Source: Paenibacillus campinasensis
Lineage (GTDB): Bacteria > Bacillota > Bacilli > Paenibacillales > Paenibacillaceae
DNA: 36,699 nucleotides
Assembly (NCBI RefSeq): GCF_002272015.1
Contig: NZ_NPBY01000020.1
Span: 1 to 36,699 of the forward strand
Direction: 5' to 3'
Shown: piece by piece, positions 7,213 to 15,943 of the stretch
How positions within the stretch are numbered: position 1 is the stretch's first letter
Layout of the letters: the number at the start of each line of letters is the position of its first letter
Notes under the pieces: generated by a model
What the model saw: the letters and a program-made list of their open reading frames with translations, nothing else
What the model was told of the DNA's origin: nothing
Database searches by the model: none
Translations under genes and position numbers: made by a program

Positions 7213-8403
7213 ATGAACAATTCACAAGCATTAGGGCTTCGAAGAGAGAGACTTCCAGAATTACAGCTGGTTCGCGCATGTGCGATTATCGGCGTCCTGT
7301 CGGTACACTCCACGTCCTTTGCGGTATCTGCAATGACAAGCTCCCAATATTTTTGGACGTACAACTTTCTGAATATTTTTATGAAATTCGGAACGCCGAC
7401 CTTTATTTTCTTAAGCAGTTTGGTCTTGTTCTACAATTATTACAGCGAGCCTATTACTTTGAAGCGGATTAGCGGCTTCTATAAAAAGAGACTGTTATAT
7501 ATCATCGTCCCGTATACGGTGTTTTCGGTATTCTACTTCGGACTGCTACATTACTTGCATTACCAGGGCAGGCCGCTCGGGGAAACGATGGAGAGCTTCT
7601 TTACGAAGCTGCTAACAGGCAAAGCATACACCCATCTTTATTTTGTGTTCATCAGCATTCAATTTTACCTGCTGTTCCCGCTTATACTGTGGCTGCTCAA
7701 AAAGATGCCCCGTCTCGCTCGCTGGGCAGTTCCGATTGGACTAGGAATCCAGTGGACCTTTATACTTTTAAACAAGTATTATTGGCAAGTGCCGAATAAA
7801 GGAAGCTGGGCATTGTCCTACATAGCCTACTTCATGCTTGGCGCTTTTGTTGGCATCTATTACCCGAAATTAAAAGCTTGGCTTACGATCTGCCGGACCC
7901 ATGCAACGCCATTGCGGACGGCCCTGTGGATCATACTGTGGCTTGGATGGATTGCGGCAGGGCTTGGTCATGTGTATGTCTATTACAACAGCCGATTATA
8001 TGGAACCGCATATAATTCGACCTTATATGAGCTGATGTGGAATCTGCATACTTATCTGGGAGTAATCGTTTTGTTGCAGTTGGCATCGCTCGTTTATCGG
8101 GGGGCGAAACCAAGGGTTACCGATGGCTTGATGCGTTTAGGTGCGGTGTCATTTGGGATTTATTTAATACACCCGTTCTTTTTGCTGGTTTATCGACAGT
8201 TTCCACCTGAGACAGGGAGTTCACTAATGATGTATCTTTGGTATGCCGGGGGCTTTGCCGTTGCGCTGATGTGCTCATGGATAGTGGTGGAGATAACGGT
8301 ACGCTGGCTCCCGGGATCATGGGTGATCTTTGGCCGTGTTCCAAAGTCGAAGAGTACCGGACAACAACAGGACATAGCGGCGAGCCGCAGTCTTAGAACC
8401 TGA
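7213..8403 (+). CDS. Acyltransferase-3 family membrane protein
   Basis: This 396-residue multi-spanning protein begins with the family signature ELQLVRACAIIGVLSVHSTSF, in which the histidine of VHS is the expected catalytic base. About ten membrane helices follow, and a late SFGIYLIHPFF motif is also typical. Such proteins move acetyl or other acyl groups onto surface polysaccharide, peptidoglycan or lipid. The ATG at 7213 lies about 50 bases after the predicted transcription start. It is the first gene of an operon with a VanR/S-like two-component system and a secreted copper-amine-oxidase-like protein, which points to envelope modification. The acceptor cannot be told from the sequence. A gap of 144 bases separates it from the regulator gene. 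Confidence 0.9.
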   Translation: MNNSQALGLRRERLPELQLVRACAIIGVLSVHSTSFAVSAMTSSQYFWTYNFLNIFMKFGTPTFIFLSSLVLFYNYYSEPITLKRISGFYKKRLLYIIVPYTVFSVFYFGLLHYLHYQGRPLGETMESFFTKLLTGKAYTHLYFVFISIQFYLLFPLILWLLKKMPRLARWAVPIGLGIQWTFILLNKYYWQVPNKGSWALSYIAYFMLGAFVGIYYPKLKAWLTICRTHATPLRTALWIILWLGWIAAGLGHVYVYYNSRLYGTAYNSTLYELMWNLHTYLGVIVLLQLASLVYRGAKPRVTDGLMRLGAVSFGIYLIHPFFLLVYRQFPPETGSSLMMYLWYAGGFAVALMCSWIVVEITVRWLPGSWVIFGRVPKSKSTGQQQDIAASRSLRT

Positions 8404-8547
8404 ATTCGAAGACCAGGTGTATACCGTGTTGTTGAGAACAGGTTATAAGATCCAGCTCCCGGACATCATAACCATAGCCAGGAAGCAACGGCCAGACTTA
8501 AGAGGCGTTCCGCCATAACATATAGCAGTAGAGTACAAGGAGGAGTC

Positions 8548-9240
8548 ATGTCTGGAGTAACAATTCTGATGGTAGACGATGAGACAGAAATTATTAAATT
8601 GATGGAAATTTACGTAAAAAACGAAGGGTATACGCTATTGACGGCTTCCAATGGTTTGGAGGCGCTTGAAATACTGAAATCTCATCCGGTGGATCTCATC
8701 ATATTGGATGTGATGATGCCCCAAATGGACGGTATCGAGGCCTGTATGAAGATCAGGGAGGAGAACAATACACCGATCATTATGCTGTCAGCCAAAAGCC
8801 AGGAAATCGATAAGATCGCCGGTCTCAGCATCGGGGCAGACGATTATGTGACCAAGCCCTTCAGCCCGCTTGAGCTGATTGCACGCATCAAATCTCAGCT
8901 TCGCCGATATAAGCATCTGAACAGCAACCGGGATCAAAACGAGAATGAAATCCTGATCGACGAGTTGTCGATCAACGTAGCCTCTCATCGGGTAATGCTG
9001 GCTGGCGAGGAGATTAAACTGACACCAAGGGAGTTCGCATTGCTGCATATGCTGGCAGTCAATCGAGGTCTGGTGCTCAGTATGGACAAAATTTACACGG
9101 AGGTATGGAACGAGCCGTTTATGGAATCCAAGAATACGGTCATGGTACATATCCGCAAGCTTCGGGAGAAGCTCGAGAAAAATCCGCAACAGCCGGAGAT
9201 TATCAAAACCGTGTGGGGGATCGGATACAAGATAGAGTAA
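8548..9240 (+). CDS. OmpR-family response regulator, VanR-like
   Basis: The 230-residue protein has a standard receiver domain with D10-D11, phosphoacceptor D54 (IILDVMMPQ), the serine of MLSAK, and a lysine in VTKPFSPLE. A winged-helix domain spans about 130-229. The linker sequence ARIKSQLRRYKHLN is characteristic of VanR-like regulators. AAGGAGGAG lies just upstream of ATG 8548. Its kinase follows 22 bases after the stop. It probably regulates its own operon through the TTAAG arrays at 7081 and 12420; that is inferred from position and from the binding mode of the family, not from a known site. Confidence 0.95.
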   Translation: MSGVTILMVDDETEIIKLMEIYVKNEGYTLLTASNGLEALEILKSHPVDLIILDVMMPQMDGIEACMKIREENNTPIIMLSAKSQEIDKIAGLSIGADDYVTKPFSPLELIARIKSQLRRYKHLNSNRDQNENEILIDELSINVASHRVMLAGEEIKLTPREFALLHMLAVNRGLVLSMDKIYTEVWNEPFMESKNTVMVHIRKLREKLEKNPQQPEIIKTVWGIGYKIE

Positions 9241-9262
9241 ACGAAGGCAGAGGTGTCCTAAC

Positions 9263-10498
9263 TTGAGACGAATACAGTTTAACAACATTCGAATGAAAAT
9301 GCTGATTATGCTGGTAGCCAGTATCGGCATTACCGTTGCTCTGCTTATAGTTCTCTATGCGTTAAGCATTCTGATCCTAAGTATTCCATATATTAATTCT
9401 CCGCTAGCCTGGGTCGTCAACAACATCGGTTCCAAGCCTGTCATGTATGTCGTTGGCGTGCCCCTCTTCTTTGTGATGTATTACTTAGGGACAAGGTGGT
9501 TCATTCGCGATTTGGAATCCATTGAAGCGGGGGTCCGCGAGGTGACTGACGGACACTTCGATTACAAGATCGAGCTGCATTCGCAGGATGAGCTGGGGCG
9601 TCTAGCCTCGGGCATTAACCATATGACCGAGCAGCTGAAGCAATATCTAGAGGAAATCACGCATGGGCTGCGGGAAATTGCCAAGGGCAATTTTGATACG
9701 GAAATTCCCGTCCGCCAGGATAGTCAACTTGGCGAGGTTGCTAACAGTATCAACCAGATGAGCCGGCAGCTTCACCAGTCCATTCTGGAGGAACGCAACG
9801 CAGAGAAGACCAAGAACGATCTAATTACCGGTGTCTCTCATGATCTGCGTACCCCGCTGACATCAATTCTCGGGTTTCTAGAGGTTATTGAGGAGGATCG
9901 GTATCAGGATGAAGTGGAACTTCGGTATTTCATTAATATCGCCTATGAGAAGGCGCAAAATCTGAAGAAGCTGATTGATGATTTGTTTGAATATACAAGA
10001 ATCAACAACGGTCTTCCGCTGGAAATCCGGGAAATCGACATGACCCGTTTTATAAAGCAACTGATCGAGGAATCGGTGCCGGCTATGGAAAAGTCAGGGG
10101 TTGAAGTTGAATTGGAGGCCGAGGAGGGGCTAGCGATTGTGGCTGATGGCGGCCAGCTCGTCAGGGCTTATGAAAATTTAATGTCCAATGCCATCCGGTA
10201 CGGAGCGTCAGGCGGAAAAATAGATATTGCAGTCCGAAGTGAAGGCGATCAGGCGGTTGTCCGTTTCACGAATTATGGAGAGCCCATACCGGAGCGAGAT
10301 TTGCCATTTATCTTCGACCGGTTCTATCGGGTGGAGGGCTCGCGTTCCAAGGAGACAGGCGGAACTGGACTCGGACTTGCCATTACAAAGAGCATCGTCG
10401 AGGTGCAAGGAGGGGTTATTTCGGTCCGAAGCGACCGACAAAGCACGACTTTTGAAACGCGTTTTCAAAAGGCAGGACAAGACTTGAATAGGGGATGA
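9263..10498 (+). CDS. Sensor histidine kinase with two tandem HAMP domains
   Basis: The 411-residue kinase starts at TTG 9263 behind GAGGTG. Two membrane helices lie at about residues 12-35 and 51-72, with only a short external loop of about 15 residues between them, so it likely senses within the membrane or through a partner protein. Two consecutive HAMP-like units follow (LESIEAGVREVTDGHFDYKI and LREIAKGNFDTEIP, each closing with an ELGRLA- or QLGEVA-type stretch). Then come the HisKA box with the phosphoacceptor in SHDLRTPLTSILGFL and the ATPase motifs NLMSNAIRYG and GGTGLGLAIT. The stop is four bases before the next start, so the genes are translationally close. The intramembrane-sensing look fits an envelope-stress kinase. 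Confidence 0.93.
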   Translation: MRRIQFNNIRMKMLIMLVASIGITVALLIVLYALSILILSIPYINSPLAWVVNNIGSKPVMYVVGVPLFFVMYYLGTRWFIRDLESIEAGVREVTDGHFDYKIELHSQDELGRLASGINHMTEQLKQYLEEITHGLREIAKGNFDTEIPVRQDSQLGEVANSINQMSRQLHQSILEERNAEKTKNDLITGVSHDLRTPLTSILGFLEVIEEDRYQDEVELRYFINIAYEKAQNLKKLIDDLFEYTRINNGLPLEIREIDMTRFIKQLIEESVPAMEKSGVEVELEAEEGLAIVADGGQLVRAYENLMSNAIRYGASGGKIDIAVRSEGDQAVVRFTNYGEPIPERDLPFIFDRFYRVEGSRSKETGGTGLGLAITKSIVEVQGGVISVRSDRQSTTFETRFQKAGQDLNRG

Positions 10499-10502
10499 AA
10501 AG

Positions 10503-12311
10503 ATGAGGAATAAACGTGCTTCGGTGTTGAAAAAACAAATAGCGGTTGCGGTTTGCGCCATATCGGCGCTGACTGTCCTTATTCCAACTTCCGGAGTAAA
10601 CATAATCCATGCGGAACATGCAGACACCTTTCAGATGAATGAATCAGTCCCGAAAGAAGGGGCACATAAACTGATTTTCTCATCAACGAAAGCAGTGTAT
10701 ATACTCAATGACGCAGAAATAAGTGCAGCTCAGCCGATGCTCAACCGCGGCGGGTATAATTATGTGCCGGTCAGCACGATGGCGAAACTGCAAGGATTCA
10801 GCCTCGCTTATGATGCAACGACCAAAGAGGCTAGAATAAAGGGCGGCGGCGAGGAGTATGTTTTCAAGCCTGGCAGCCGCATCGTTAAGGGGAGTGGAGC
10901 GACTTACTCAATGGAACTCCCCGCAATCACACACCGCGGAAGTATGATGGTTCCCGTTCGCGAATGGGCAAAACTTACGGAAAGCAGGCTGGCATGGGAA
11001 AACAAACAGCTCACATTATCCTGGGGAAACCAGGAGCATCCGGAGGGCTTTGCTCCTGTCGCCGATTTTGCCACGGATAAGGCGGAGTATCGGCTCGGGG
11101 AGCCGGTCAAATACGAAAATCTGAGTCACGCCCCCGGCTCCAAAATCGTGAAGGAAACATGGGAGGGGAACGAATCCGCCTTCTTTGAGCCCGGAGAGCA
11201 TGAGATCATGCTGGAGGTGGTCAACAGTGAGGGAGTCAAGAGCTCTGTCCGCAAAGTGATCAAGGTGCTTGATGAATCGCTGTATACGAAGGAAGAGTTT
11301 GATCGATTATTTACCCCAATTGGTCAAAAATTTGACCTTGACGCCTCTTCTGCATTGCTTATGAATACCCTTCCTTTTACAATCGTGCCTCAAGACGGGC
11401 AGACATTCATTCGCAGTAACAGCCCCGAACATCTGACTGAGGAAGGGATTGCATATCAAGATACGATTTCAGGTGATGTGCGAATCAATATTCACAATCA
11501 GAGCCGTGCGAGCAAGGACCTGTCTGTTCATCTGATCGCTACGAATCCGGGAAGCACGCCGCTGTCCATCCGGCTTGGTGCGACCGGAATCGGGGGACCT
11601 GCGAAATATGTGTCCACCAGCGGCAAGGCGGCGATCACTCGTTACCTGGAGGCGTTCAGCAAAAAGGAGGCACCGGAGATTGTTACCATCCCGGCAGGGG
11701 AATCGGCTGTTCTGCTGCCTGATATGAGCGGCATTCCGCTTAAACCGGGTATGGTGCGAACGATATATACCGATCTGCATACCGATCAGGAAGTCAAACT
11801 CTCCGTGGTCGTGGCTGATCCTTCGCGCGACCCGCTGGAAGCGCTGGAGGAACTGCCCGTGCTCCCTCGGGACGGCAAGCATGTGCGGGGGACGTTCCCA
11901 GGCGCGAACCGGGAAGTCGTTGTCGATAGCGGCCAGCTTGGGCTAGAACCGCAGCGTCTGGTGCTGGGGGATTCCAAACAGGATGCATTCCTGAAGGGCG
12001 TCGACGGTGTGACAGGGGAGGAAGAGACTAATATTGGAAATACAGGCGTGTTTTATTCGATGAAACTGCGAATTGCGCCAAACACGTTAGTAGCTCTTAA
12101 TGCCCGGGGAGGCCACTATGCGGGCGCGCTGCTCGTTAACGGCAAGGTGGTGCAAATGACCGATGGCAGCATCTTAAGAAATCAAAGCGAGGCCGGTGTC
12201 CTGTACCGAACAGGGAGTGCCGAGGAAAGCGTGACATTTGTGTTTGTGCCTGCTTCGGGCAGCAATCTTCCCGTCAATATGCTATTTATGCCGTTGCCAA
12301 ACAAATCATAA
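10503..12311 (+). CDS. Secreted protein with copper-amine-oxidase-like N-terminal domain
   Basis: This 602-residue protein has a signal peptide of about 36 residues, cleaved near IIHAEHA. Residues about 60-180 form the stalk-like domain common in Paenibacillus surface proteins and known as copper amine oxidase N1 (the NRGGYNYVPVSTMAKLQGF and RGSMMVPVREWAKL halves). A PKD-like beta domain follows at about 185-262 (PVADFATDKAEYRLGEPVKYEN). The remaining 340 residues are strand-rich and I cannot name them. It has no amine oxidase catalytic domain, no cell-wall sorting signal and no SLH repeats. It is the last gene of the acyltransferase operon, four bases after the kinase, and ends at a strong terminator. 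It may be a secreted or wall-associated partner of the sensor; this is inference. Confidence 0.8.
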   Translation: MRNKRASVLKKQIAVAVCAISALTVLIPTSGVNIIHAEHADTFQMNESVPKEGAHKLIFSSTKAVYILNDAEISAAQPMLNRGGYNYVPVSTMAKLQGFSLAYDATTKEARIKGGGEEYVFKPGSRIVKGSGATYSMELPAITHRGSMMVPVREWAKLTESRLAWENKQLTLSWGNQEHPEGFAPVADFATDKAEYRLGEPVKYENLSHAPGSKIVKETWEGNESAFFEPGEHEIMLEVVNSEGVKSSVRKVIKVLDESLYTKEEFDRLFTPIGQKFDLDASSALLMNTLPFTIVPQDGQTFIRSNSPEHLTEEGIAYQDTISGDVRINIHNQSRASKDLSVHLIATNPGSTPLSIRLGATGIGGPAKYVSTSGKAAITRYLEAFSKKEAPEIVTIPAGESAVLLPDMSGIPLKPGMVRTIYTDLHTDQEVKLSVVVADPSRDPLEALEELPVLPRDGKHVRGTFPGANREVVVDSGQLGLEPQRLVLGDSKQDAFLKGVDGVTGEEETNIGNTGVFYSMKLRIAPNTLVALNARGGHYAGALLVNGKVVQMTDGSILRNQSEAGVLYRTGSAEESVTFVFVPASGSNLPVNMLFMPLPNKS

Positions 12312-12325
12312 TCGAATCGTGCTGA

Positions 12326-12353
12326 AACGCTCCCTGATCAGGGGGCGTTTTTT
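12326..12353 (+). terminator. Strong Rho-independent terminator
   Basis: AACGCTCCCTGA pairs with TCAGGGGGCGTT in an almost gapless stem, followed by a run of six T. It closes the operon that starts with the acyltransferase gene. Confidence 0.9.
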
Positions 12354-12419
12354 CTAAGTGCTCGTGTGTTCCTGTTCAAATCAATCTTTCTGACTAGAGC
12401 ATCGTTTTTTCAGTTTCAT

Positions 12420-12474
12420 TTAAGTGTTTGCTAAGCATTTAAAGACGTTAGCGTTAAGATGTCTTCCTTATACT
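12420..12474 (+). promoter_or_regulatory. Second TTAAG-type operator and TATACT -10, before the deacetylase lipoprotein
   Basis: TTAAG at 12420, CTAAG at 12431 and TTAAG at 12454 recall the array at 7081. A TATACT -10 at 12469-12474 begins 15 bases after the start of the last TTAAG, exactly the same distance as in the acyltransferase promoter. AGCGTTAAGA is shared between the two sites. There is no recognisable -35, so the same activator is likely. Confidence 0.55.
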
Positions 12475-12507
12475 TGCAGCAGCAAGCAAACAAGGAGGCA
12501 AACAAAC

Positions 12508-13776
12508 ATGAAAGCACAATGTACAACACAAAAATCAAACCTGGGCAGGCTTCAAGTCCAACTAAGAGGGGTGGTGCTTCTCCTCGCCTTGGTTGTCATG
12601 GTTACAGGATGCGGCGGCAACAAGGTTCCTGATGAAGTGACTCTGTCCCTGGATGGCAAAGAATTCAAGGAACCATTGGCCGAAATTCACGAAGGGCAGT
12701 TGATGGTTCCAGGATCCTTCATTAAAGACGTGCTTGGCAAAGAGGTGGAGTGGAGCGAAGATCTTAGTGCAAAGGCCCCTTCGATTTCAGAGCCAATTGT
12801 ACACTATTCCGGCAAAGTCGGCGTGTTGATGTATCATGACCTGATGGAGAACCCGGATCGCGGAGACATCCTGTCCGTGGATCAATTCAGGGGACAGATG
12901 GAGCTGCTTCGGGAAGAAGGGTTCGTACCAATCAGTATAGACTTATATTTAGATTACATCGGCAAGGGAAGCGAGGTGCCGGACAATGCAGTTTTGATTA
13001 CGTTTGACGATGGGTATGAGAGCTTTTACAAATACGCTTTCCCCATTCTGAAGGAATATAATTATCCGGCCGTGAACTTTGTCATCGTATCGGCAGTGGA
13101 TTCACCAAGCGGTGAAGGCAGACCGAAGTTAACCTGGGAGCAGATGAGAGAAATGCAGGAACATCGGATCGGATTCTATAGTCATACCTATGACATGCAC
13201 CGTTACGGGAGCATCGACGCCAAGGGGACACAGAAGCCGGTAACCACCCGGAATTTATACCTTGCAGATGAGAAACGCATCGAGACGGACGAAGAGTACG
13301 AGAAACGAATGGTGGACGACCTTATCCACGCTGAACAAAGGCTTAAGGAAGAGCTGGGCAACAACCGGAGCGTGATGGCGCTCCCATACGGGGCCTTTAA
13401 CGACAAGCTGCTAGAGATTCTCGATTCCGTGGGTATTGAGGCTTCCTTCACGGTGAAGGAGGGCATCAATGAGCGGGAGGACAGAAACGGATACCGCATC
13501 AATGCCGGGCGGTCTGATCAACGTCCAGAGATAGTGCTGGCCAAATTAAAGGGTCAGGATCCGAGCCAGCGTCTGCTTGTGAATGGAGATGGAGCACAGC
13601 TTCGCATCAGCGGCACAACCGTACAATTTTCCAAGCTGCTTCAGGGCGTAAGCCCGGAGGATTCGCTTGTCCCGCTGCGGGAGGTGTGCCAGATATACGA
13701 TATTAAGGTCGACTGGAATCATAATAAGAAGCTGGCGGTTATGACCACTGCTAAAATTAGCCGCACTGCAAACTGA
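12508..13776 (+). CDS. Polysaccharide deacetylase lipoprotein (NodB domain)
   Basis: ATG 12508 follows AAGGAGG and gives a 422-residue protein; earlier in-frame starts would lie inside the promoter. It has a lipobox ending at C35 (VTGC), so it is membrane-anchored on the outside. A NodB deacetylase domain runs from about residue 105, with the metal aspartates in LITFDDGYESF and the histidine motif in SHTYDMH, in the style of PgaB/IcaB-like enzymes that remove acetyl groups from poly-N-acetylglucosamine or peptidoglycan. Half-domains resembling the copper-amine-oxidase N1 fold flank it: residues about 42-90 and the C-terminal 50 residues (SLVPLREVCQIYDIKVDW). The promoter shares the TTAAG array with the upstream operon, suggesting joint control with acyl transfer. 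Confidence 0.9.
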   Translation: MKAQCTTQKSNLGRLQVQLRGVVLLLALVVMVTGCGGNKVPDEVTLSLDGKEFKEPLAEIHEGQLMVPGSFIKDVLGKEVEWSEDLSAKAPSISEPIVHYSGKVGVLMYHDLMENPDRGDILSVDQFRGQMELLREEGFVPISIDLYLDYIGKGSEVPDNAVLITFDDGYESFYKYAFPILKEYNYPAVNFVIVSAVDSPSGEGRPKLTWEQMREMQEHRIGFYSHTYDMHRYGSIDAKGTQKPVTTRNLYLADEKRIETDEEYEKRMVDDLIHAEQRLKEELGNNRSVMALPYGAFNDKLLEILDSVGIEASFTVKEGINEREDRNGYRINAGRSDQRPEIVLAKLKGQDPSQRLLVNGDGAQLRISGTTVQFSKLLQGVSPEDSLVPLREVCQIYDIKVDWNHNKKLAVMTTAKISRTAN

Positions 13777-13879
13777 AACCCGGCTCGGTTGTATCCATCC
13801 CCTACATAAATGATGCCCATAGTTCAAACAATATAGGTGAACGGAAGGTAGTTTTCAGAATGGAAAGGGGCTGCAAGCG

Positions 13880-14863
13880 ATGATTCGGAGCCGTTATGTC
13901 AAGACGGGGCTCATGTTCTGTGCTGCGCTGCTGTCAGCGGGCTGCCTGGATGAGGCTGAAGCTGGTGCCTGGGCTGGTCGGTTGTCGGCCAGATCTGAAG
14001 TACCGGTAATTGGTCTGTCAACTGGCCTCCATGTGGCCAAAGACCCACAGCGTATGCCGACCACCGAGTCTAGGGGGCGCAGAACACCACCGGTAAAAGC
14101 AGGGGAACGCTATCCGGATGCCGAGGATCGAAATGCGGGGGTGCCGCAAAGCAAGAACCGCAAGCTGGCTATCATTATCGACGATTTTGGCAATGGGCAA
14201 AAAGGGACAGCCGAGATGCTGAACCTGCCTGTGAAAATTACGGTAGCGGTAATGCCATTTCTGGCCACCAGCCGTGAGGATGCAGAGAAGGCTCATCAGC
14301 AAGGGCATGATGTCATCATCCATATGCCGATGGAGCCGAAGCAGGGACAAGCCAGTTGGCTGGGGCCCGGAGCGATTACGACCTCGCTTTCGGATGAAGA
14401 AATTCGCCAGCGCCTGGAGGCTGCTATTGATTCGATCCCCCACGCCATCGGTATTAACAACCACATGGGCTCTAAAGTGACCGGCGACGAGCGGGTCATG
14501 TCGATTGTTCTTGATGTATGTAAGGAGCGAGGCTTGTTCTTCATCGACAGCAAGACAAATTACCACAGCATTGCCTTGAAGCTGGCGCAAACCAAAGGGG
14601 TTCCTGCCCTCGCGAATGATCTATTCCTTGACGATGTGCATACGGTGCCCCATGTGCAGAAGCAGCTGAAAACCGCTGCTGAACATGCGATCAGGAAGGA
14701 CACCTGCATTGCGATCGGCCATGTTGGGAAGTTTGGGGGACGGACAGCTGAAGCGCTGAAGCTTTCGGTTGAGCAGATGAAAGGACAGGTGGAATTCGTT
14801 GGCATCGGCGAATTGGCGATGGAACGTTCCAGCTGGAGACCTGGTACCGTCCCTATTTTCTAA
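13880..14863 (+). CDS. Divergent polysaccharide deacetylase family protein (YibQ/DUF610 type)
   Basis: The 327-residue protein has an N-terminal lipobox-like signal (LLSAGC, C22), then about 70 poorly conserved residues, then the divergent deacetylase domain from about residue 92. The family landmarks are KLAIIIDDFG, VIIHMPMEP, IGINNHMGSKVT, GLFFIDSKT and IAIGHVG. The domain has the NodB-like barrel, but the enzymatic activity of the family is not well established. A purine-rich AAAGGGG lies upstream of the ATG. It is about 100 bases after the deacetylase lipoprotein and may be cotranscribed with it. A hairpin terminator follows directly. Confidence 0.88.
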   Translation: MIRSRYVKTGLMFCAALLSAGCLDEAEAGAWAGRLSARSEVPVIGLSTGLHVAKDPQRMPTTESRGRRTPPVKAGERYPDAEDRNAGVPQSKNRKLAIIIDDFGNGQKGTAEMLNLPVKITVAVMPFLATSREDAEKAHQQGHDVIIHMPMEPKQGQASWLGPGAITTSLSDEEIRQRLEAAIDSIPHAIGINNHMGSKVTGDERVMSIVLDVCKERGLFFIDSKTNYHSIALKLAQTKGVPALANDLFLDDVHTVPHVQKQLKTAAEHAIRKDTCIAIGHVGKFGGRTAEALKLSVEQMKGQVEFVGIGELAMERSSWRPGTVPIF

Positions 14864-14873
14864 GACAAAACAT

Positions 14874-14919
14874 AGAACCTCTCTCGGCTGTCCTTGTGAC
14901 ATGAGGGAGGTTCTTTTTG
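14874..14919 (+). terminator. Rho-independent terminator
   Basis: AGAACCTCTCTC pairs with GAGGGAGGTTCT with one wobble, and TTTTTGT follows. It ends transcription from the deacetylase genes, facing the convergent amidase gene. Confidence 0.85.
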
Positions 14920-14968
14920 TCTTAGTAGCTCCTGCATTATGCGCATACAGCAAACAGGCCTGTCTTTG

Positions 14969-15853
14969 TCACAGGGCAGCAAAATAACTGATAATACCGT
15001 TCGCTACTGCCTCGGCGATCGCTGCTTGTCCTTTACGGGTGGTCAACATCAGCCGGTCTTCCGGATTGCTCATAAATCCGGTTTCTACAATTACAGCAGG
15101 GACATCGGTTGTGTTAAGCAGATAGAAGGGCTTGCCAACCGTCACTCGGTTGGTTCGGCTGTATAGCTGATTCAACTCGCGCTGGATCGATTCAGCGAGC
15201 AGTGAGCTTCTACCTTCGGCCTGATGCAGCACAATTCCGCCTCGGCTTCTCGTATTTTTACTCCAGTTGACGTGAATGCTGACAATGACCTCTGTCGGGA
15301 TTTCCTTGCTGAGCTGTTTACGCTGCGCCAGATCGCGCTGATGCCTGGACCTGCTGCGATGCCAGCGATTGTCGTCACTGAGCGCGTAATCTCCATCCCG
15401 ATTCAGTACGGCGTGGAAGCCTTCTTTGCGCAGCAGCATGAATAACCTTCTGGAGATTTCCAGGTTGATGTCTTTTTCCAAAATGTCGCCATGCGATGTT
15501 CCTCCGTCAATTCCGCCATGTCCTACATCAATCAAAATGACATCATACGGAAAGGGATGCAGACCATGGAGCGAATACGCATCCTCCCTTTTGTTTGCTT
15601 CCGATGCGGAGGCGGGATGCGGAGAAGAAACGGTATCCTTGCTTGTCCCGGGCTGAATGCGTGGAGGCGTATAGGCAGAGCTTCTCGAAATTTCAGCCAG
15701 CCGCAGCTTCAAATGGGCTGACTTTAGCCCTGATGGCCTGTCAGATATCTGGTGTATGGTTAATGGGAACTGCTGGGTAGCGACCGAGGCAATATCCAGC
15801 AGCGGGACTGCTGCAATGGTGCACGCAAGCATGGTTAGGATGGCTTTAATCAA
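14969..15853 (-). CDS. Secreted N-acetylmuramoyl-L-alanine amidase (Amidase_3, CwlD-like)
   Basis: The TTG at 15853 is seven bases from GGAAGGA and gives 294 residues with an N-terminal signal or anchor helix; an in-frame TTG at 15877 overlaps that ribosome binding site and is less likely. The catalytic domain begins near residue 110. Zinc ligands are the histidine of DVGHGG, the glutamate of LEKDINLEI and the histidine of VSIHVN; the catalytic glutamate is in VIVETGFMSN. The enzyme cuts the amide bond between muramic acid and the stem peptide. A sigma-G-like promoter lies upstream, and the domain resembles CwlD, which makes muramic lactam in the spore cortex. That role is plausible but the N-terminal 100 residues differ from CwlD, so it may be a paralogue. 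Confidence 0.9.
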   Translation of the reverse strand: MIKAILTMLACTIAAVPLLDIASVATQQFPLTIHQISDRPSGLKSAHLKLRLAEISRSSAYTPPRIQPGTSKDTVSSPHPASASEANKREDAYSLHGLHPFPYDVILIDVGHGGIDGGTSHGDILEKDINLEISRRLFMLLRKEGFHAVLNRDGDYALSDDNRWHRSRSRHQRDLAQRKQLSKEIPTEVIVSIHVNWSKNTRSRGGIVLHQAEGRSSLLAESIQRELNQLYSRTNRVTVGKPFYLLNTTDVPAVIVETGFMSNPEDRLMLTTRKGQAAIAEAVANGIISYFAAL

Positions 15854-15914
15854 GATCGATTCCTTCCTTCGATTCAATATCTGTCACAAGGGGCGAAGAT
15901 CCGCCTTACGCTCT

Positions 15915-15943
15915 TAGAATGTACACTTTCGGGAAAAACATGC
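15915..15943 (-). promoter_or_regulatory. Possible sigma-G (forespore) promoter of the amidase gene
   Basis: On the minus strand GCATG (15939-15943) fits the sigma-G -35 consensus GHATR. CATTCTA (15915-15921) fits the -10 consensus CATNHTA. The spacer is 17 bases. Transcription would start about 55 bases before the amidase TTG. No sigma-A-like pair is evident here. Confidence 0.4.

Noticed and set aside
8378..8518. Open stretch of 46 codons between the acyltransferase and regulator genes, with protein-like composition
   Set aside because: It has no ATG, only internal GTG/TTG codons without a ribosome binding site, and overlaps the acyltransferase end. It may be a gene remnant, but there is not enough to call it.
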